Positions 47,982-57,101 of a DNA stretch of 64,000 bases are shown in pieces (positions within the stretch are counted from its first letter, which is position 1; each line of letters begins with the position of its first letter). Source of the stretch: Burkholderiales bacterium (lineage in GTDB: Bacteria > Pseudomonadota > Gammaproteobacteria > Burkholderiales > Burkholderiaceae_C). Made by a program: the position numbers and the translations under genes. Location: contig JAKFVA010000006.1 in NCBI GenBank assembly GCA_021732385.1, positions 38,946 through 102,945 of the forward strand, given 5' to 3'. The notes under the pieces are model-generated. The model did not search any database. It was not told the DNA's origin and saw nothing but the letters and a program-made list of their open reading frames with translations.

Positions 47982-49700
47982 ATGAACGAGCACGCCTTCA
48001 CAATCCCCCGCTTGACGGCCCCCAATGCGGGCTTTGGTCTGGGCTTGCGCACGCAGCACTACCCTGATTTTCTAGCCGCCAAGCAGCCGCTGGATTGGCT
48101 GGAAATCATCACTGACAACTTTTTGGTTGAGGGTGGCCGCCCGCTCAAAATGCTTGACACCATCCGGCGCGATTACCCCGTGGTGATGCACGGCGTGGCC
48201 ATGTCAATTGGCGCGCCGCAAGGCCCGGCGCACGACTACCTGCTCAAGGTCAAGGCGCTGGCCGACCGTGTCCAGCCATTGTGGATTTCCGACCACCTGT
48301 GCTGGATCGGCTCCGGCCCCCAGCAACTGCACGACCTCTACCCCCTGCCCTACACCGATGAAGCGGCCAGGCACATCATTGCGCAAATCAAGCGTGCGCA
48401 AGACGTGCTGCAGCGCCGCTTTGTGCTGGAAAACGTTTCCAGCTACATCGACTTCAAACACTCGGCTTGCTCGGAGTGGCAGTTTTTAAGCCACATAGCG
48501 CAAGAGGCCGATTGCCTCCTGTTGGTCGACATCAACAATATCTACGTCAGCAGCTTCAACCATGGCTTTGACCCCATGGCCTATTTGCGCGGGTTGCCTG
48601 CGCATCGCGTGCAGCAGTTTCATTTGGCTGGCCACTCCAACATGGGTGACCACATCATTGACACGCATGACCACCCGATCGTTGACCCGGTGTGGGACTT
48701 GTATGGCCAGGCTTGCCAGTTGTTTGGCCCAGTGTCAGCCATGATTGAGCGCGACGACCATATTCCCCCATTGCCCGAGCTGCTGGCCGAGCTCGACCAC
48801 GCACGGCGCATTGCGCAAACCTGCACGGTGCCGCCAGGCCAGATCGCTGCGTCAGGCGCGGCTATCCAATCAGGCACAGCGGTTTCTGAGTTGGCAACGC
48901 CAGCCAGTGCCCCACTGCTGGCGCCGCTGCAACGCCTGCTGTCTGACTACGTGCTGGGCCCTGGCGACTTGCCTGTGGCGCACCTGATCCGCGAACCCGC
49001 CTTGGGTGACGTGCAGCAGCGCCTGGGTGTTTACCACCACGCCTACCGCGCGCGCCTGACCGAGGTGCTGGCCGACACGTTTTCCAAAACCTACCTGTTC
49101 ATGGGTTCGGACACCTTTGATTCCGACGCGGCGCAGTTTTGCGTCAGCCACCCACCGCTCTCGCGCAGCCTGTCACGCTACGGCGCGGACCTGCCCGCCT
49201 GGTTTGCCGCGCGCTACCCCGGCAACCCCGAACTGCACGAGCTGGCCCAGCTCGACTTCTGCCTGCGTGCCAGCTTTGACGGTGCCGATATTGCCGCCCT
49301 GGACGCCGCAAGCGCCGCCGCAGATGTTGATCAGCGCTGGCTGTTTGGCGAAACCCCATTGCATCCTGGCGTGCGCTTGCTGGAGGTCACCACCAACGTC
49401 GTGCAGCTGTGGAAAGCCATTGACGCCGACCAGGACGTGCCGCCTGCCGTGGCCCTGCCCGCACCGGCGCTGCTGGCCGTTTGGCGACAAGCCGAACAGC
49501 CGCATTTCAGAACACTGGATACGCAAGAGGGCGTTTTCCTGCGCCAGCTGTCTGGCGGCTCGTCGATTGCAGCGGCCTGCGACATCCTCCAATCTGCTGG
49601 CCAGTTGGACGATCCGTCAGTGCTGGGCGGCTGGCTAGCGCAGTGGTGGGAAGAGGGCCTGATGCGCGCCGAGCCGGTGTGCATGAGCGTGGCCGCCTAA
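47982..49700 (+). CDS. fused DUF692-DUF2063 bufferin-maturation protein (BufB-BufC fusion)
   Basis: 572 residues. Residues ~15-280 are a DUF692 MNIO domain (LEIITDNFLVEGG, VVMHGVAMSIG with His70, ISDHLCW, VLENVSSY, VDINNIYVSS, FHLAGHSNMG, IERDDHIPP). After a proline/serine linker (~283-310), residues ~312-565 are a DUF2063 domain (LLSDYVLGPGDLPVAHLIRE, LGVYHHAYRARLTEVLADTFSKTYLF). In most loci these are two genes, as at 44785-46484. Likely matures the two BufA2 peptides. The last bases (49681-49700) run up to the metX riboswitch. Confidence 0.88.
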   Translation: MNEHAFTIPRLTAPNAGFGLGLRTQHYPDFLAAKQPLDWLEIITDNFLVEGGRPLKMLDTIRRDYPVVMHGVAMSIGAPQGPAHDYLLKVKALADRVQPLWISDHLCWIGSGPQQLHDLYPLPYTDEAARHIIAQIKRAQDVLQRRFVLENVSSYIDFKHSACSEWQFLSHIAQEADCLLLVDINNIYVSSFNHGFDPMAYLRGLPAHRVQQFHLAGHSNMGDHIIDTHDHPIVDPVWDLYGQACQLFGPVSAMIERDDHIPPLPELLAELDHARRIAQTCTVPPGQIAASGAAIQSGTAVSELATPASAPLLAPLQRLLSDYVLGPGDLPVAHLIREPALGDVQQRLGVYHHAYRARLTEVLADTFSKTYLFMGSDTFDSDAAQFCVSHPPLSRSLSRYGADLPAWFAARYPGNPELHELAQLDFCLRASFDGADIAALDAASAAADVDQRWLFGETPLHPGVRLLEVTTNVVQLWKAIDADQDVPPAVALPAPALLAVWRQAEQPHFRTLDTQEGVFLRQLSGGSSIAAACDILQSAGQLDDPSVLGGWLAQWWEEGLMRAEPVCMSVAA

Positions 49701-49710
49701 GCCGCACGGA

Positions 49711-49780
49711 TTGCTATACTGCAACCACAGCGCTGATTTGCCACAGCTTGCGGGCGCTCAATAAATACCGCTAAAGACCG
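49711..49780 (+). promoter_or_regulatory. SAM-II-like riboswitch with its promoter, upstream of metX
   Basis: An extended -10 (TGCTATACT, 49712-49720) is followed at ~49729 by AGCGCTGATTTG...GGCGCTCAATAAATACCGCTAAAG. This matches the SAM-II aptamer in order: stem P1 (AGCGC / GCGCT), the CGCTGATTT loop, AATAAAT and GCTAAA. SAM-II is best known from alphaproteobacterial met genes. Binding SAM should switch off metX when methionine is plentiful. Confidence 0.78.
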
Positions 49781-49803
49781 AACGCCCAGAAGCACCCGTA
49801 ATG

Positions 49804-49837
49804 CCCGGCCTCGTTTTTTAGCGATGCCGGGTTTTTT
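49804..49837 (+). terminator. intrinsic terminator touching the metX start codon
   Basis: CCCGGC / GCCGGG stem with an inner TCG/CGA extension and a T6 run that ends immediately before the metX ATG. The bases GCCCG in the 5' arm can also pair with CGGGC (49751-49755) inside the aptamer, giving a plausible on/off switch. It also ends transcripts from the bufferin genes. Confidence 0.8.
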
Positions 49838-51007
49838 ATGTTTGCCACACCTCAGTTCATGCAGTTTGTGCCGCCGCTGGCCTTGCAAAGTGGTGCGCAG
49901 ATTCGCGGCTACACGCTGGCCTACGAAACCTACGGCACGCTCAACGTCAGCCGCTCCAACGCGGTACTGGTTTGCCATGCCCTGAATGCCTCGCACCATG
50001 TGGCTGGCGTCTATGCCGACGCGCAAGGCGGCGTGCAAGCCAAGTCCGAGGGCTGGTGGCACACCCTCATTGGCCCCGGCAAGCCCGTGGACACCAACCA
50101 CTTTTTTGTCATCGGCGTCAACAACCTGGGTTCCTGCTTTGGCTCCACCGGGCCCATGCACGTCAACCCCGACAACGGGGAAATCTATGGCGCCGACTTC
50201 CCGGTGGTCACGGTGCAAGACTGGGTCAATGCGCAGGCGCGCCTGCTGGATGCATTGGGCATTCAAACGCTCGCCGCCGTCATGGGCGGCAGCCTGGGCG
50301 GCATGCAGGCATTGAGCTGGACGCTGCAATACCCGCAGCGCGTGCGCCATGCGGTGGTGGTGGCCAGCGCGCCCAGCCTGAATGCCGAGAACATTGCTTT
50401 CAATGAAGTGGCGCGCCGCGCCATCACCACCGATCCGGATTTTCATGGCGGGCATTTTTACCGCCACGGCGTCATTCCGCGGCGCGGTCTGCGCATCGCC
50501 CGCATGCTGGGCCACATCACTTACCTGAGCGACGACTTGATGAACGCCAAATTTGGCCGCGAGCTCAAGCGCAATACCGGCGCCGCCGAGGGTATGGTGC
50601 GCGATGCCTACCGCTACAGCACGCAAGATGTGGAATTTGAAATTGAAAGCTACCTGCGCCACCAGGCCGACAAATTCGCCGAGTACTTCGACGCCAACAC
50701 CTACTTGTTGATCACCCGTGCGCTCGACTACTTTGACCCCGCCAGCGCCCATGGCGGCAGCCTGAGCCGGGCCCTGGCAGCGGCCAGCGCGCGTTTTTTG
50801 CTGGTGAGCTTCTCCACCGACTGGCGCTTTGCCCCCAGCCGCAGTCGTGAAATCGTCAAGGCATTGCTGGAAAACCGCGCCGATGTGAGCTACGCCGAAA
50901 TAGACGCACCGCATGGCCACGACGCATTCCTGCTTGATGACGCCCGCTACGTGGCCATTGTGCGCTCCTATTTTGAAAGCAAAGTGGCATTGGAGCTTGG
51001 CCCATGA
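49838..51007 (+). CDS. metX: homoserine O-acetyltransferase
   Basis: 389-residue alpha/beta-hydrolase that acylates homoserine, first step of methionine synthesis. The nucleophile elbow is [11 protein letters not shown] (Ser ~150), the N-terminal [10 protein letters not shown] and [20 protein letters not shown] are MetX hallmarks, and the catalytic His is in HGHDAFLL (~365). Whether it uses acetyl- or succinyl-CoA cannot be told by eye. Overlaps metW by ATGA. Confidence 0.95.
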   Translation: MFATPQFMQFVPPLALQSGAQIRGYTLAYETYGTLNVSRSNAVLVCHALNASHHVAGVYADAQGGVQAKSEGWWHTLIGPGKPVDTNHFFVIGVNNLGSCFGSTGPMHVNPDNGEIYGADFPVVTVQDWVNAQARLLDALGIQTLAAVMGGSLGGMQALSWTLQYPQRVRHAVVVASAPSLNAENIAFNEVARRAITTDPDFHGGHFYRHGVIPRRGLRIARMLGHITYLSDDLMNAKFGRELKRNTGAAEGMVRDAYRYSTQDVEFEIESYLRHQADKFAEYFDANTYLLITRALDYFDPASAHGGSLSRALAAASARFLLVSFSTDWRFAPSRSREIVKALLENRADVSYAEIDAPHGHDAFLLDDARYVAIVRSYFESKVALELGP

Positions 51008-51588
51008 GCAACACCTTGATGCACCAGGCCATTGCTGCGCTCGTGCCGCGCGGCGCGCGCGTGCTGGACTTGGGTTGTGGTGACGGCGCGTTGCTGGCGC
51101 ACCTCATACAAGCGCGCGGCTGCAGTGGTTATGGCATTGAAATTGACGACGCCAATGTGCTGGCCTGCGTGCAGCGCGGCGTGAACGTCATCCAGCTCAA
51201 CCTTGACGAAGGCCTGGCCCTGTTTGGCGATGTCTCGTTTGACGTGGTGCTGCAAATCGACACCCTGCAACACCTGCGCAACGCCGAGGTCATGCTGCGC
51301 GAAACCGCGCGCGTAGGCCAAACCGGCATTGTGGCTTTTCCCAACTTTGGCCACTGGCCAAACCGCCTGGCCGTATTGCGCGGGCGCATGCCCATTACCA
51401 AACGCCTGCCCTACGAGTGGTATGACACGCCCAATATCCGCGTTGGCACCTTTGCCGACTTTGCCGCGCTGGCGCAAAAAAACCAGTTGCACATGCTCGA
51501 CGCCTTTGGCCTGCAAAACGGCCAGACTGTGCGTTGGTGGCCCAATGCGAGAGCCGGCACGGCGGTGTTTAAATTCCGGAGAAATTGA
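51004..51588 (+). CDS. metW: methionine biosynthesis protein MetW
   Basis: 194 residues, SAM-methyltransferase-like. Motif I is [15 protein letters not shown] (~22-36), and [25 protein letters not shown] follows. MetW forms a complex with MetX in many proteobacteria and is needed for its activity. Translationally coupled to metX, so also under the riboswitch. Confidence 0.94.
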   Translation: MSNTLMHQAIAALVPRGARVLDLGCGDGALLAHLIQARGCSGYGIEIDDANVLACVQRGVNVIQLNLDEGLALFGDVSFDVVLQIDTLQHLRNAEVMLRETARVGQTGIVAFPNFGHWPNRLAVLRGRMPITKRLPYEWYDTPNIRVGTFADFAALAQKNQLHMLDAFGLQNGQTVRWWPNARAGTAVFKFRRN

Positions 51589-51647
51589 TCTTGCGCAAAA
51601 GGCACCCAACCCCGAGAATGGTGTATTTTTAATCAGTTACTTACAAC

Positions 51648-52607
51648 ATGAATTCCCTTGAACTGTGTGCGGGTGCGGGAGGCCAGGCGCTGGGTTTGGA
51701 GCGTGCTGGTTTTGAGCATCTGGCGCTAGTTGAATTGGATGCTGCGCCATGCAGCACACTTCGGCTAAATCGACCGCAATGGCACGTTATTCAAGGCGAC
51801 TTGGCGCACTTTGATGCACGGCCTTACGCGGGGGTTGATTTAGTGGCCGGCGGCGTGCCGTGCCCGCCGTTTTCAAAAGCAGGCAAGCAATTGGGTGCTG
51901 AAGATGCCCGTGACTTATTTCCGCAAGCCATTCGCGTTGTCGATGAAACTCGGCCCAAAGCGGTCATGCTCGAAAACGTACGTGGCCTGCTTGATGCGGT
52001 ATTTGTTGATTACCGGCAGAAGATTGCAGCGCAGCTACAAGCGTTGGGCTACTGGACGGACTGGCATTTGTTTAATGCCGCAGATTTTGGTGTGTGCCAA
52101 TTGCGCCCACGTGTGGTCTTCATTGCTTTGCAAAAAGATGTGGCAGCACATTTTCAGTGGCCCACACCGCATTTCAAGCCTGCTCATACTGTGGGGAACT
52201 TGTTATATGACCTGATGGCGCAAGATGGCTGGCGCGGTGCGCAAGCTTGGCGTGAACGTGCGAGTGATATTGCGCCCACTCTGGTTGGCGGCAGTAAGAA
52301 ACACGGCGGCCCTGATTTAGGGCCTACACGCGCTCGTGCGGCGTGGGCCAGCTTGGGTGTTGATGGCCGTGGTTTGGCCAATGAAGCGCCGCCAGCGGAT
52401 TTTGTGGGCATGCCGCGGCTCACAGTACGCATGTGTGCTCGTGTTCAAGGTTTTCCAGATGACTGGCAGTTTGCCGGCAAAAAAACACCTAGCTACCGGC
52501 AGGTGGGCAATGCCTTCCCGCCCCCTGTGGCGCACGCGGTCAGCGCGCAAATAGCGCAAGCCATTGAGCAGACAAGCGTCAGGCGGCTGATTAAAAAAGC
52601 CGCCTGA
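51648..52607 (+). CDS. DNA (cytosine-5-)-methyltransferase
   Basis: 319 residues. The C5 motifs are in order: I ELCAGAGGQALGLERAG, IV GGVPCPPFSKAGKQ (catalytic Cys ~74), VI MLENVRGLLD, VIII QLRPRVVFIAL, IX RMCARVQGFPDDW and X YRQVGNAFPPPVAHAV. The target-recognition domain between VIII and IX is short (~90 residues). Base composition is a little lower in GC than the metX-metW genes. Next to an HNH nuclease, it is the modification half of a type II restriction-modification system; specificity unknown. Confidence 0.93.
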   Translation: MNSLELCAGAGGQALGLERAGFEHLALVELDAAPCSTLRLNRPQWHVIQGDLAHFDARPYAGVDLVAGGVPCPPFSKAGKQLGAEDARDLFPQAIRVVDETRPKAVMLENVRGLLDAVFVDYRQKIAAQLQALGYWTDWHLFNAADFGVCQLRPRVVFIALQKDVAAHFQWPTPHFKPAHTVGNLLYDLMAQDGWRGAQAWRERASDIAPTLVGGSKKHGGPDLGPTRARAAWASLGVDGRGLANEAPPADFVGMPRLTVRMCARVQGFPDDWQFAGKKTPSYRQVGNAFPPPVAHAVSAQIAQAIEQTSVRRLIKKAA

Positions 52608-53182
52608 TGGTCAAGCCAATCAAAGTGTCCAATGGCGCGCGCGCAAAACTGCGGGTGCATTTTCTGGCCAACTTGGCCCGTGTAATGGGTGCAGACGAGC
52701 TGCGTGGCGTTGCGGGTGGCATCAGCGAATGGGCGCGCCGTGTTCGCGAGCTGCGCACCGAAGAAGGCTATCAAATTCAAACCCACAACGACCGTGCCGA
52801 CCTCAAGCCCGGTCAATACCTGCTCGAGTCAGCCAAGCCGCAACCTGCTTTCGCCCGTGCCATCTCTAAAGAGACGCGCGCGCTGGTGTTGGACCGCAAT
52901 GGTTTTACCTGCCAGATGTGCGGCGCGGTTGCCGGCGAGACGCATCCATATGACCCGAGCCGAAAAACGCGCTTGCATATCGGCCACGTGATTGACAAGA
53001 GTTTGGGCGGCAGTGATGAGATCGCCAACCTGCGCGCTATTTGCTCGGTATGTAACGAAGGCGCGTCCAACGTCACGCTGCCAAGGCCAAACTTGAACAA
53101 GCTGATGGTGCAAGTTCGGCGCGCCACAGCGCTAGACCAGCGCGCTTTGCTGAACTGGCTTAAAAACAAGTTTGAGCGGTAA
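52607..53182 (+). CDS. HNH endonuclease, restriction partner of the C5 methyltransferase
   Basis: 191 residues. The N-terminal ~85 residues (GARAKLRVHFLANLARVMGADELRGVA) look like a DNA-binding helical domain; the HNH nuclease is at ~95-165: CQMCG, HIGHVIDKSLGG, NLRAICSVCNEGASN, with the zinc-binding Cys pairs CxxC and CxxC. Its ATG overlaps the methyltransferase stop by one base (TGATG), so both are made together. Restriction role is inferred from pairing. Confidence 0.83.
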   Translation: MVKPIKVSNGARAKLRVHFLANLARVMGADELRGVAGGISEWARRVRELRTEEGYQIQTHNDRADLKPGQYLLESAKPQPAFARAISKETRALVLDRNGFTCQMCGAVAGETHPYDPSRKTRLHIGHVIDKSLGGSDEIANLRAICSVCNEGASNVTLPRPNLNKLMVQVRRATALDQRALLNWLKNKFER

Positions 53183-53187
53183 ATCGA

Positions 53188-54585
53188 GTGGCGCAGACGG
53201 ACCGCTCCATAACGGATGCTCCTGACCCCGTGGCTGCGGTTTTTGCCGGAGTGTCTTTTAGCCAGGCCTTGAAGTTCTGGCTCAAACTCGGCTTCATCAG
53301 CTTTGGCGGCCCGGCCGGACAGATTGCCATCATGCACCGCGAGCTGGTCGAGCAAAAGCGCTGGATTTCCGAGAAGCGCTTTTTGCATGCGCTCAACTAC
53401 TGCATGCTGTTACCCGGGCCTGAAGCGCAGCAGTTGGCCACTTACATGGGGTGGCTGATGCACCGCACCTGGGGCGGCGTGGTGGCGGGCGTGTTGTTTG
53501 TGCTGCCCTCGCTGTTTATCCTGGTAGCGCTGAGCTGGATTTACCTGGTGTATGGCAGCCAGCCACTGGTAGCGGGGCTGTTTTATGGCATCAAGCCTGC
53601 GGTCGCGGCCATCGTGGTGCAGGCGGTGCAGCGCATTGGCAGCCGCAGCCTCAAGACGCCCGGGCAACGCCCCTTGCTGTGGGCGGTGGCGGTGGCCAGT
53701 TTTGTGTTGATCTACTTTTTTAAGGTGCCCTTCCCCTGGCTGGTGTTGGCGGCGGCTTTGGTGGGTTGGGTGGGCTCGCGCTATCTGCCTGCACAATTTG
53801 CTGGCGGGGCAGGGCATGACTCGGCTGCATCAGCGCACGGCCCGGCGCTAATTGACGATCACACGCCCACACCGGAGCACGCGCGCTTCAAGCCAGCGCG
53901 GCTGGCGCGTGTGCTGGCGGCTGGAGCGCTGCTGTGGCTGCTGCCCATGACTTGGCTATTTTTTGCCCGCGGTGGGAGCGACACATTGACGCAGATGGGC
54001 TGGTTTTTCACCAAGGCAGCCCTGCTCACCTTTGGCGGTGCCTATGCGGTACTGCCCTATGTGTACCAGGGCGCGGTAGAGCAGTTTCAGTGGGTGACCG
54101 CCGTGCAGATGATCGACGGTCTGGCGCTGGGCGAGACCACACCTGGCCCGCTCATCATGGTGGTGGCGTTTGTGGGTTTTGTGGGTGGCTGGGGCCAGCA
54201 GGTGTTGGGGCCAGACCACTTGTTTGCTGGTGCCGCACTGGCGGCCCTGCTGGTCACGTGGTTTACCTTTTTGCCGTCTTTCCTGTTTATTCTGGCGGGC
54301 GGGCCGCTGGTGGAATCAAGCCACGGCAAGCTGCAATTTACCGCGCCGCTGGCGGCCATCACGGCGGCGGTGGTTGGCGTCATTGCCAGCCTGGCTTTGT
54401 TTTTTATAGCGGTAGTGGCCTACCCAGCAAGCACGGGGGGCATATCCAGTGCAAAGCCCGATGTGGCGGCGCTGCTGCTTGCGGGCCTGGCATTGTTGGC
54501 CCTGCTGCGCTACAAAGCGGGTGTGATCCCGGTCATTCTGGCCAGTGGTGTGGCCGGGCTGTTAATCAAGCAAGCCGGGTTTTAA
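53188..54585 (+). CDS. chrA: chromate transporter ChrA
   Basis: 465 residues, two homologous CHR domains (~25-200 and ~245-460), each with GGP-type signatures: [19 protein letters not shown] and [22 protein letters not shown]. About ten membrane segments. Exports chromate from the cytoplasm, giving resistance. Start is GTG, 5 bases after the HNH gene, which suggests read-through from the restriction cluster. No chrB regulator is seen. Confidence 0.92.
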   Translation: MAQTDRSITDAPDPVAAVFAGVSFSQALKFWLKLGFISFGGPAGQIAIMHRELVEQKRWISEKRFLHALNYCMLLPGPEAQQLATYMGWLMHRTWGGVVAGVLFVLPSLFILVALSWIYLVYGSQPLVAGLFYGIKPAVAAIVVQAVQRIGSRSLKTPGQRPLLWAVAVASFVLIYFFKVPFPWLVLAAALVGWVGSRYLPAQFAGGAGHDSAASAHGPALIDDHTPTPEHARFKPARLARVLAAGALLWLLPMTWLFFARGGSDTLTQMGWFFTKAALLTFGGAYAVLPYVYQGAVEQFQWVTAVQMIDGLALGETTPGPLIMVVAFVGFVGGWGQQVLGPDHLFAGAALAALLVTWFTFLPSFLFILAGGPLVESSHGKLQFTAPLAAITAAVVGVIASLALFFIAVVAYPASTGGISSAKPDVAALLLAGLALLALLRYKAGVIPVILASGVAGLLIKQAGF

Positions 54586-54587
54586 GC

Positions 54588-55424
54588 ATGCCCAAACTCG
54601 CCGCCAACCTCTCGCTGATGTACCCCGAGCTGGACTTCTTGCAGCGCTTTGAAGCCGCCGCCCAAGACGGCTTCAAAGCCGTGGAATTCTTGTTCCCTTA
54701 CGACTGCGCCGCCGCAGAAATCAAGGCCCGGCTTGACGCCCACGGCTTGCAGCAGGTGTTGTTCAATGCACCGCCTGGTGGCTACGATGCGGCCTCCATT
54801 ACGCAGGCTTGGCAAGCGGGTGAGCGCGGTCTGGCTTGCCTGCCGGGGCGCGAAGCTGAATTTCGCGCCGGTGTGCAACTGGCGCTTGCCTATGCCGCCG
54901 CACTGGTGTGCCCGCGCATTCATGTGATGGCGGGCATTTTGCCGGCGGGTGTTGAGCGTGAGGCACTGCAGGCGCTTTACATAAGCAACTTGCAGTGGGC
55001 TGCCACCGAGGCGGCGCAGCAAGGTGTGCAGGTGCTGATTGAGCCCATCAACCCGCGCGACATGCCGCGCTACTTTTTGAACCGGCAAGACCATGCGCAT
55101 GAGATTGTGGGCGCGCTCAACACCCCCAATTTGCAGGTGCAAATGGACTTGTACCACTGCCAGATTGTCGAGGGCGACGTGGCCATGAAGCTGCGCAAAT
55201 ACCTGCCCACAGGCCGCGTTGCCCACCTGCAAATTGCCGGCGTGCCCGAGCGCCATGAGCCCGATATAGGCGAGCTCAATTACACCTACCTGCTGGCGCT
55301 GGTTGACGAGCTGGCGGCGCAATGCGGCTGGCATGGCTGGATGGGCTGTGAATACCGGCCAAGCCGCGGGGCAGTACCCGGGGGCACCACGGCTGGCCTG
55401 GGCTGGCGCGGGTCAAATCGTTGA
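54588..55424 (+). CDS. hyi: hydroxypyruvate isomerase family protein
   Basis: 278-residue xylose-isomerase-like TIM barrel. [22 protein letters not shown] (~148-170), [11 protein letters not shown] and [24 protein letters not shown] are the Hyi family metal and substrate motifs. Interconverts hydroxypyruvate and tartronate semialdehyde in glyoxylate metabolism. Starts two bases after chrA; the pairing is not explained by function. An alternative product is a related 2-oxo-tetronate isomerase (OtnI). Confidence 0.85.
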   Translation: MPKLAANLSLMYPELDFLQRFEAAAQDGFKAVEFLFPYDCAAAEIKARLDAHGLQQVLFNAPPGGYDAASITQAWQAGERGLACLPGREAEFRAGVQLALAYAAALVCPRIHVMAGILPAGVEREALQALYISNLQWAATEAAQQGVQVLIEPINPRDMPRYFLNRQDHAHEIVGALNTPNLQVQMDLYHCQIVEGDVAMKLRKYLPTGRVAHLQIAGVPERHEPDIGELNYTYLLALVDELAAQCGWHGWMGCEYRPSRGAVPGGTTAGLGWRGSNR

Positions 55425-55471
55425 GCCTGGTCGCTCGGGGTGGTTTGCCGTCATACTTAAGTAAGCAGTTT

Positions 55472-55487
55472 TGTTCGACAGCGAACA
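55472..55487. promoter_or_regulatory. 16-base inverted repeat upstream of the M20 peptidase
   Basis: TGTTCG-ACAG-CGAACA, 32 bases before the peptidase ATG. Palindromes of this sort (GTTCG...CGAAC) are typical operators of IclR-type regulators; none is encoded nearby. Confidence 0.4.
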
Positions 55488-55519
55488 TACCCCTGGATTC
55501 TCATTGGGTTAAATAAACT

Positions 55520-57061
55520 ATGAATGCACCCCTGCACCGCGAAATTCCCGCCGGTCTACTCGATCCAGCGCGGGCCCTGGCGCAAGTAGCCGCGCAGTGG
55601 GACGCCGATATCGTGACGCAGCTGTCCAATTACATCGAAATCCCGGCCAAGTCGCCTGGCTTTGATTCGCAATGGCGAGAGCACGGCCATATCGACACCG
55701 TGGTACGCCAAGCCGCCGCCTGGATCGAGGCGCAAAAGGTAGCCGGTCTGCGGCTGGAGGTGATACGCCTGCCTGGCCGCACACCGGTGCTGTTCTTTGA
55801 GGTGCCCGCATGCAGTGGCACCGGGCAAGCTAATGCGGCTGATTCCACTATCCACAGCGCCTCGGGCCAAACGGTGCTGATGTACGGCCACCTCGACAAG
55901 CAACCCGAATTTACTGGCTGGCGCAACGACCTGGGCCCCTGGACGCCGCGCCTGCAAGACGGCAAGCTTTATGGCCGCGGCGGTGCCGATGACGGCTACG
56001 CGGTCTACGCCAGCATTGCCGCCATCCAGGCGCTCAAAAGCCAGCAAGTCGCGCACCCGCGCATCGTCGGCCTGATTGAAACCTGCGAGGAATCGGGCTC
56101 CTACGACTTACTGCCCTATGTCGATGCCCTGCGCAGCCCGCAAAACAACCGGCTGGGCGATGTGGCGCTGGTGATTTGCCTGGACAGCGGCGCCGGCAAT
56201 TACGACCAGCTCTGGCTCACCACCAGCCTGCGCGGCATGGCGGGTGGCGTGCTCAAGGTCGAGGTGCTGACCGAGGGCGTGCATTCGGGCGACGCCTCGG
56301 GCCTGGTGCCGTCAAGCTTTCGCATCATGCGCCAAGTGCTGGACCGGCTGGAAGACAGCACCACTGGCCACCTGCTGCCGGCCAGCTTTCATTGCGCGGT
56401 ACCGCCCGAGCGGCTGGCGCAAGCGCAGGCCACAGCGGCCATTTTGGGTGACCAACTGTTCAAGCGCTTCCCCTGGGCGCACCACGACTGCGGTGGCTCC
56501 ACGGCCTTCGCCTTGCCCACCACACAAGATCCCGTACAGGCGCTGCTCAACCGCACCTGGCGGCCCACGCTCAGCGTGACTGGCGCCGAAGGCCTGCCTG
56601 CGCTGGCGGATGCGGGCAATGTGCTGCGCCCTTACACCGCCTTCAAACTCAGCCTGCGCCTGCCACCGCTGGTGGATGCGGCGACCGCCGTGCAGGAGCT
56701 CAAGCGCCTGCTGGAAGACAACGCACCGTATCAAGCCAAGGTCACTTTTGACGGCGGCGGCACCACCGGCTGGAACGCTCCCACCACCGCGTCATGGTTT
56801 GAAAACGCCTTGCAGGCGGCCAGCCAAGCGCACTTTGGCTCGCCCTGCGCCACTATTGGCCAGGGCGGCACCATTCCGCTGATGAATTTGCTCAGCCAGG
56901 GCTTTCCCAAGGCGCAAATGATGGTGTGTGGCGTGTTGGGTCCGCACAGCAACGCACATGGACCCAACGAGTTTTTGCATGTGCCCTACGCCAAAAAACT
57001 CACCGCCGCGGTGGCACACGTCATTGCGCAAATGGCTGCGCGACCCATGGCCGCGGCCTGA
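55520..57061 (+). CDS. M20-family metallopeptidase
   Basis: 513 residues. The di-zinc site is visible: GHLDKQPEF (~121), GRGGADDGYAVYASI (~150-164), ETCEESGSYD (catalytic Glu ~192) and CLDSGAGNYD (~222), then GVHSGDASG in the lid domain. The C-terminal HGPNEFLHVPYAKK completes the metal site. Likely a dipeptidase or acylase, with substrate unknown. A 16-base palindrome lies upstream. Confidence 0.88.
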   Translation: MNAPLHREIPAGLLDPARALAQVAAQWDADIVTQLSNYIEIPAKSPGFDSQWREHGHIDTVVRQAAAWIEAQKVAGLRLEVIRLPGRTPVLFFEVPACSGTGQANAADSTIHSASGQTVLMYGHLDKQPEFTGWRNDLGPWTPRLQDGKLYGRGGADDGYAVYASIAAIQALKSQQVAHPRIVGLIETCEESGSYDLLPYVDALRSPQNNRLGDVALVICLDSGAGNYDQLWLTTSLRGMAGGVLKVEVLTEGVHSGDASGLVPSSFRIMRQVLDRLEDSTTGHLLPASFHCAVPPERLAQAQATAAILGDQLFKRFPWAHHDCGGSTAFALPTTQDPVQALLNRTWRPTLSVTGAEGLPALADAGNVLRPYTAFKLSLRLPPLVDAATAVQELKRLLEDNAPYQAKVTFDGGGTTGWNAPTTASWFENALQAASQAHFGSPCATIGQGGTIPLMNLLSQGFPKAQMMVCGVLGPHSNAHGPNEFLHVPYAKKLTAAVAHVIAQMAARPMAAA

Positions 57062-57101
57062 TAACTGGCTAGCCTGCCCACTGGACTGCCCGCCGCCGCG
57101 C

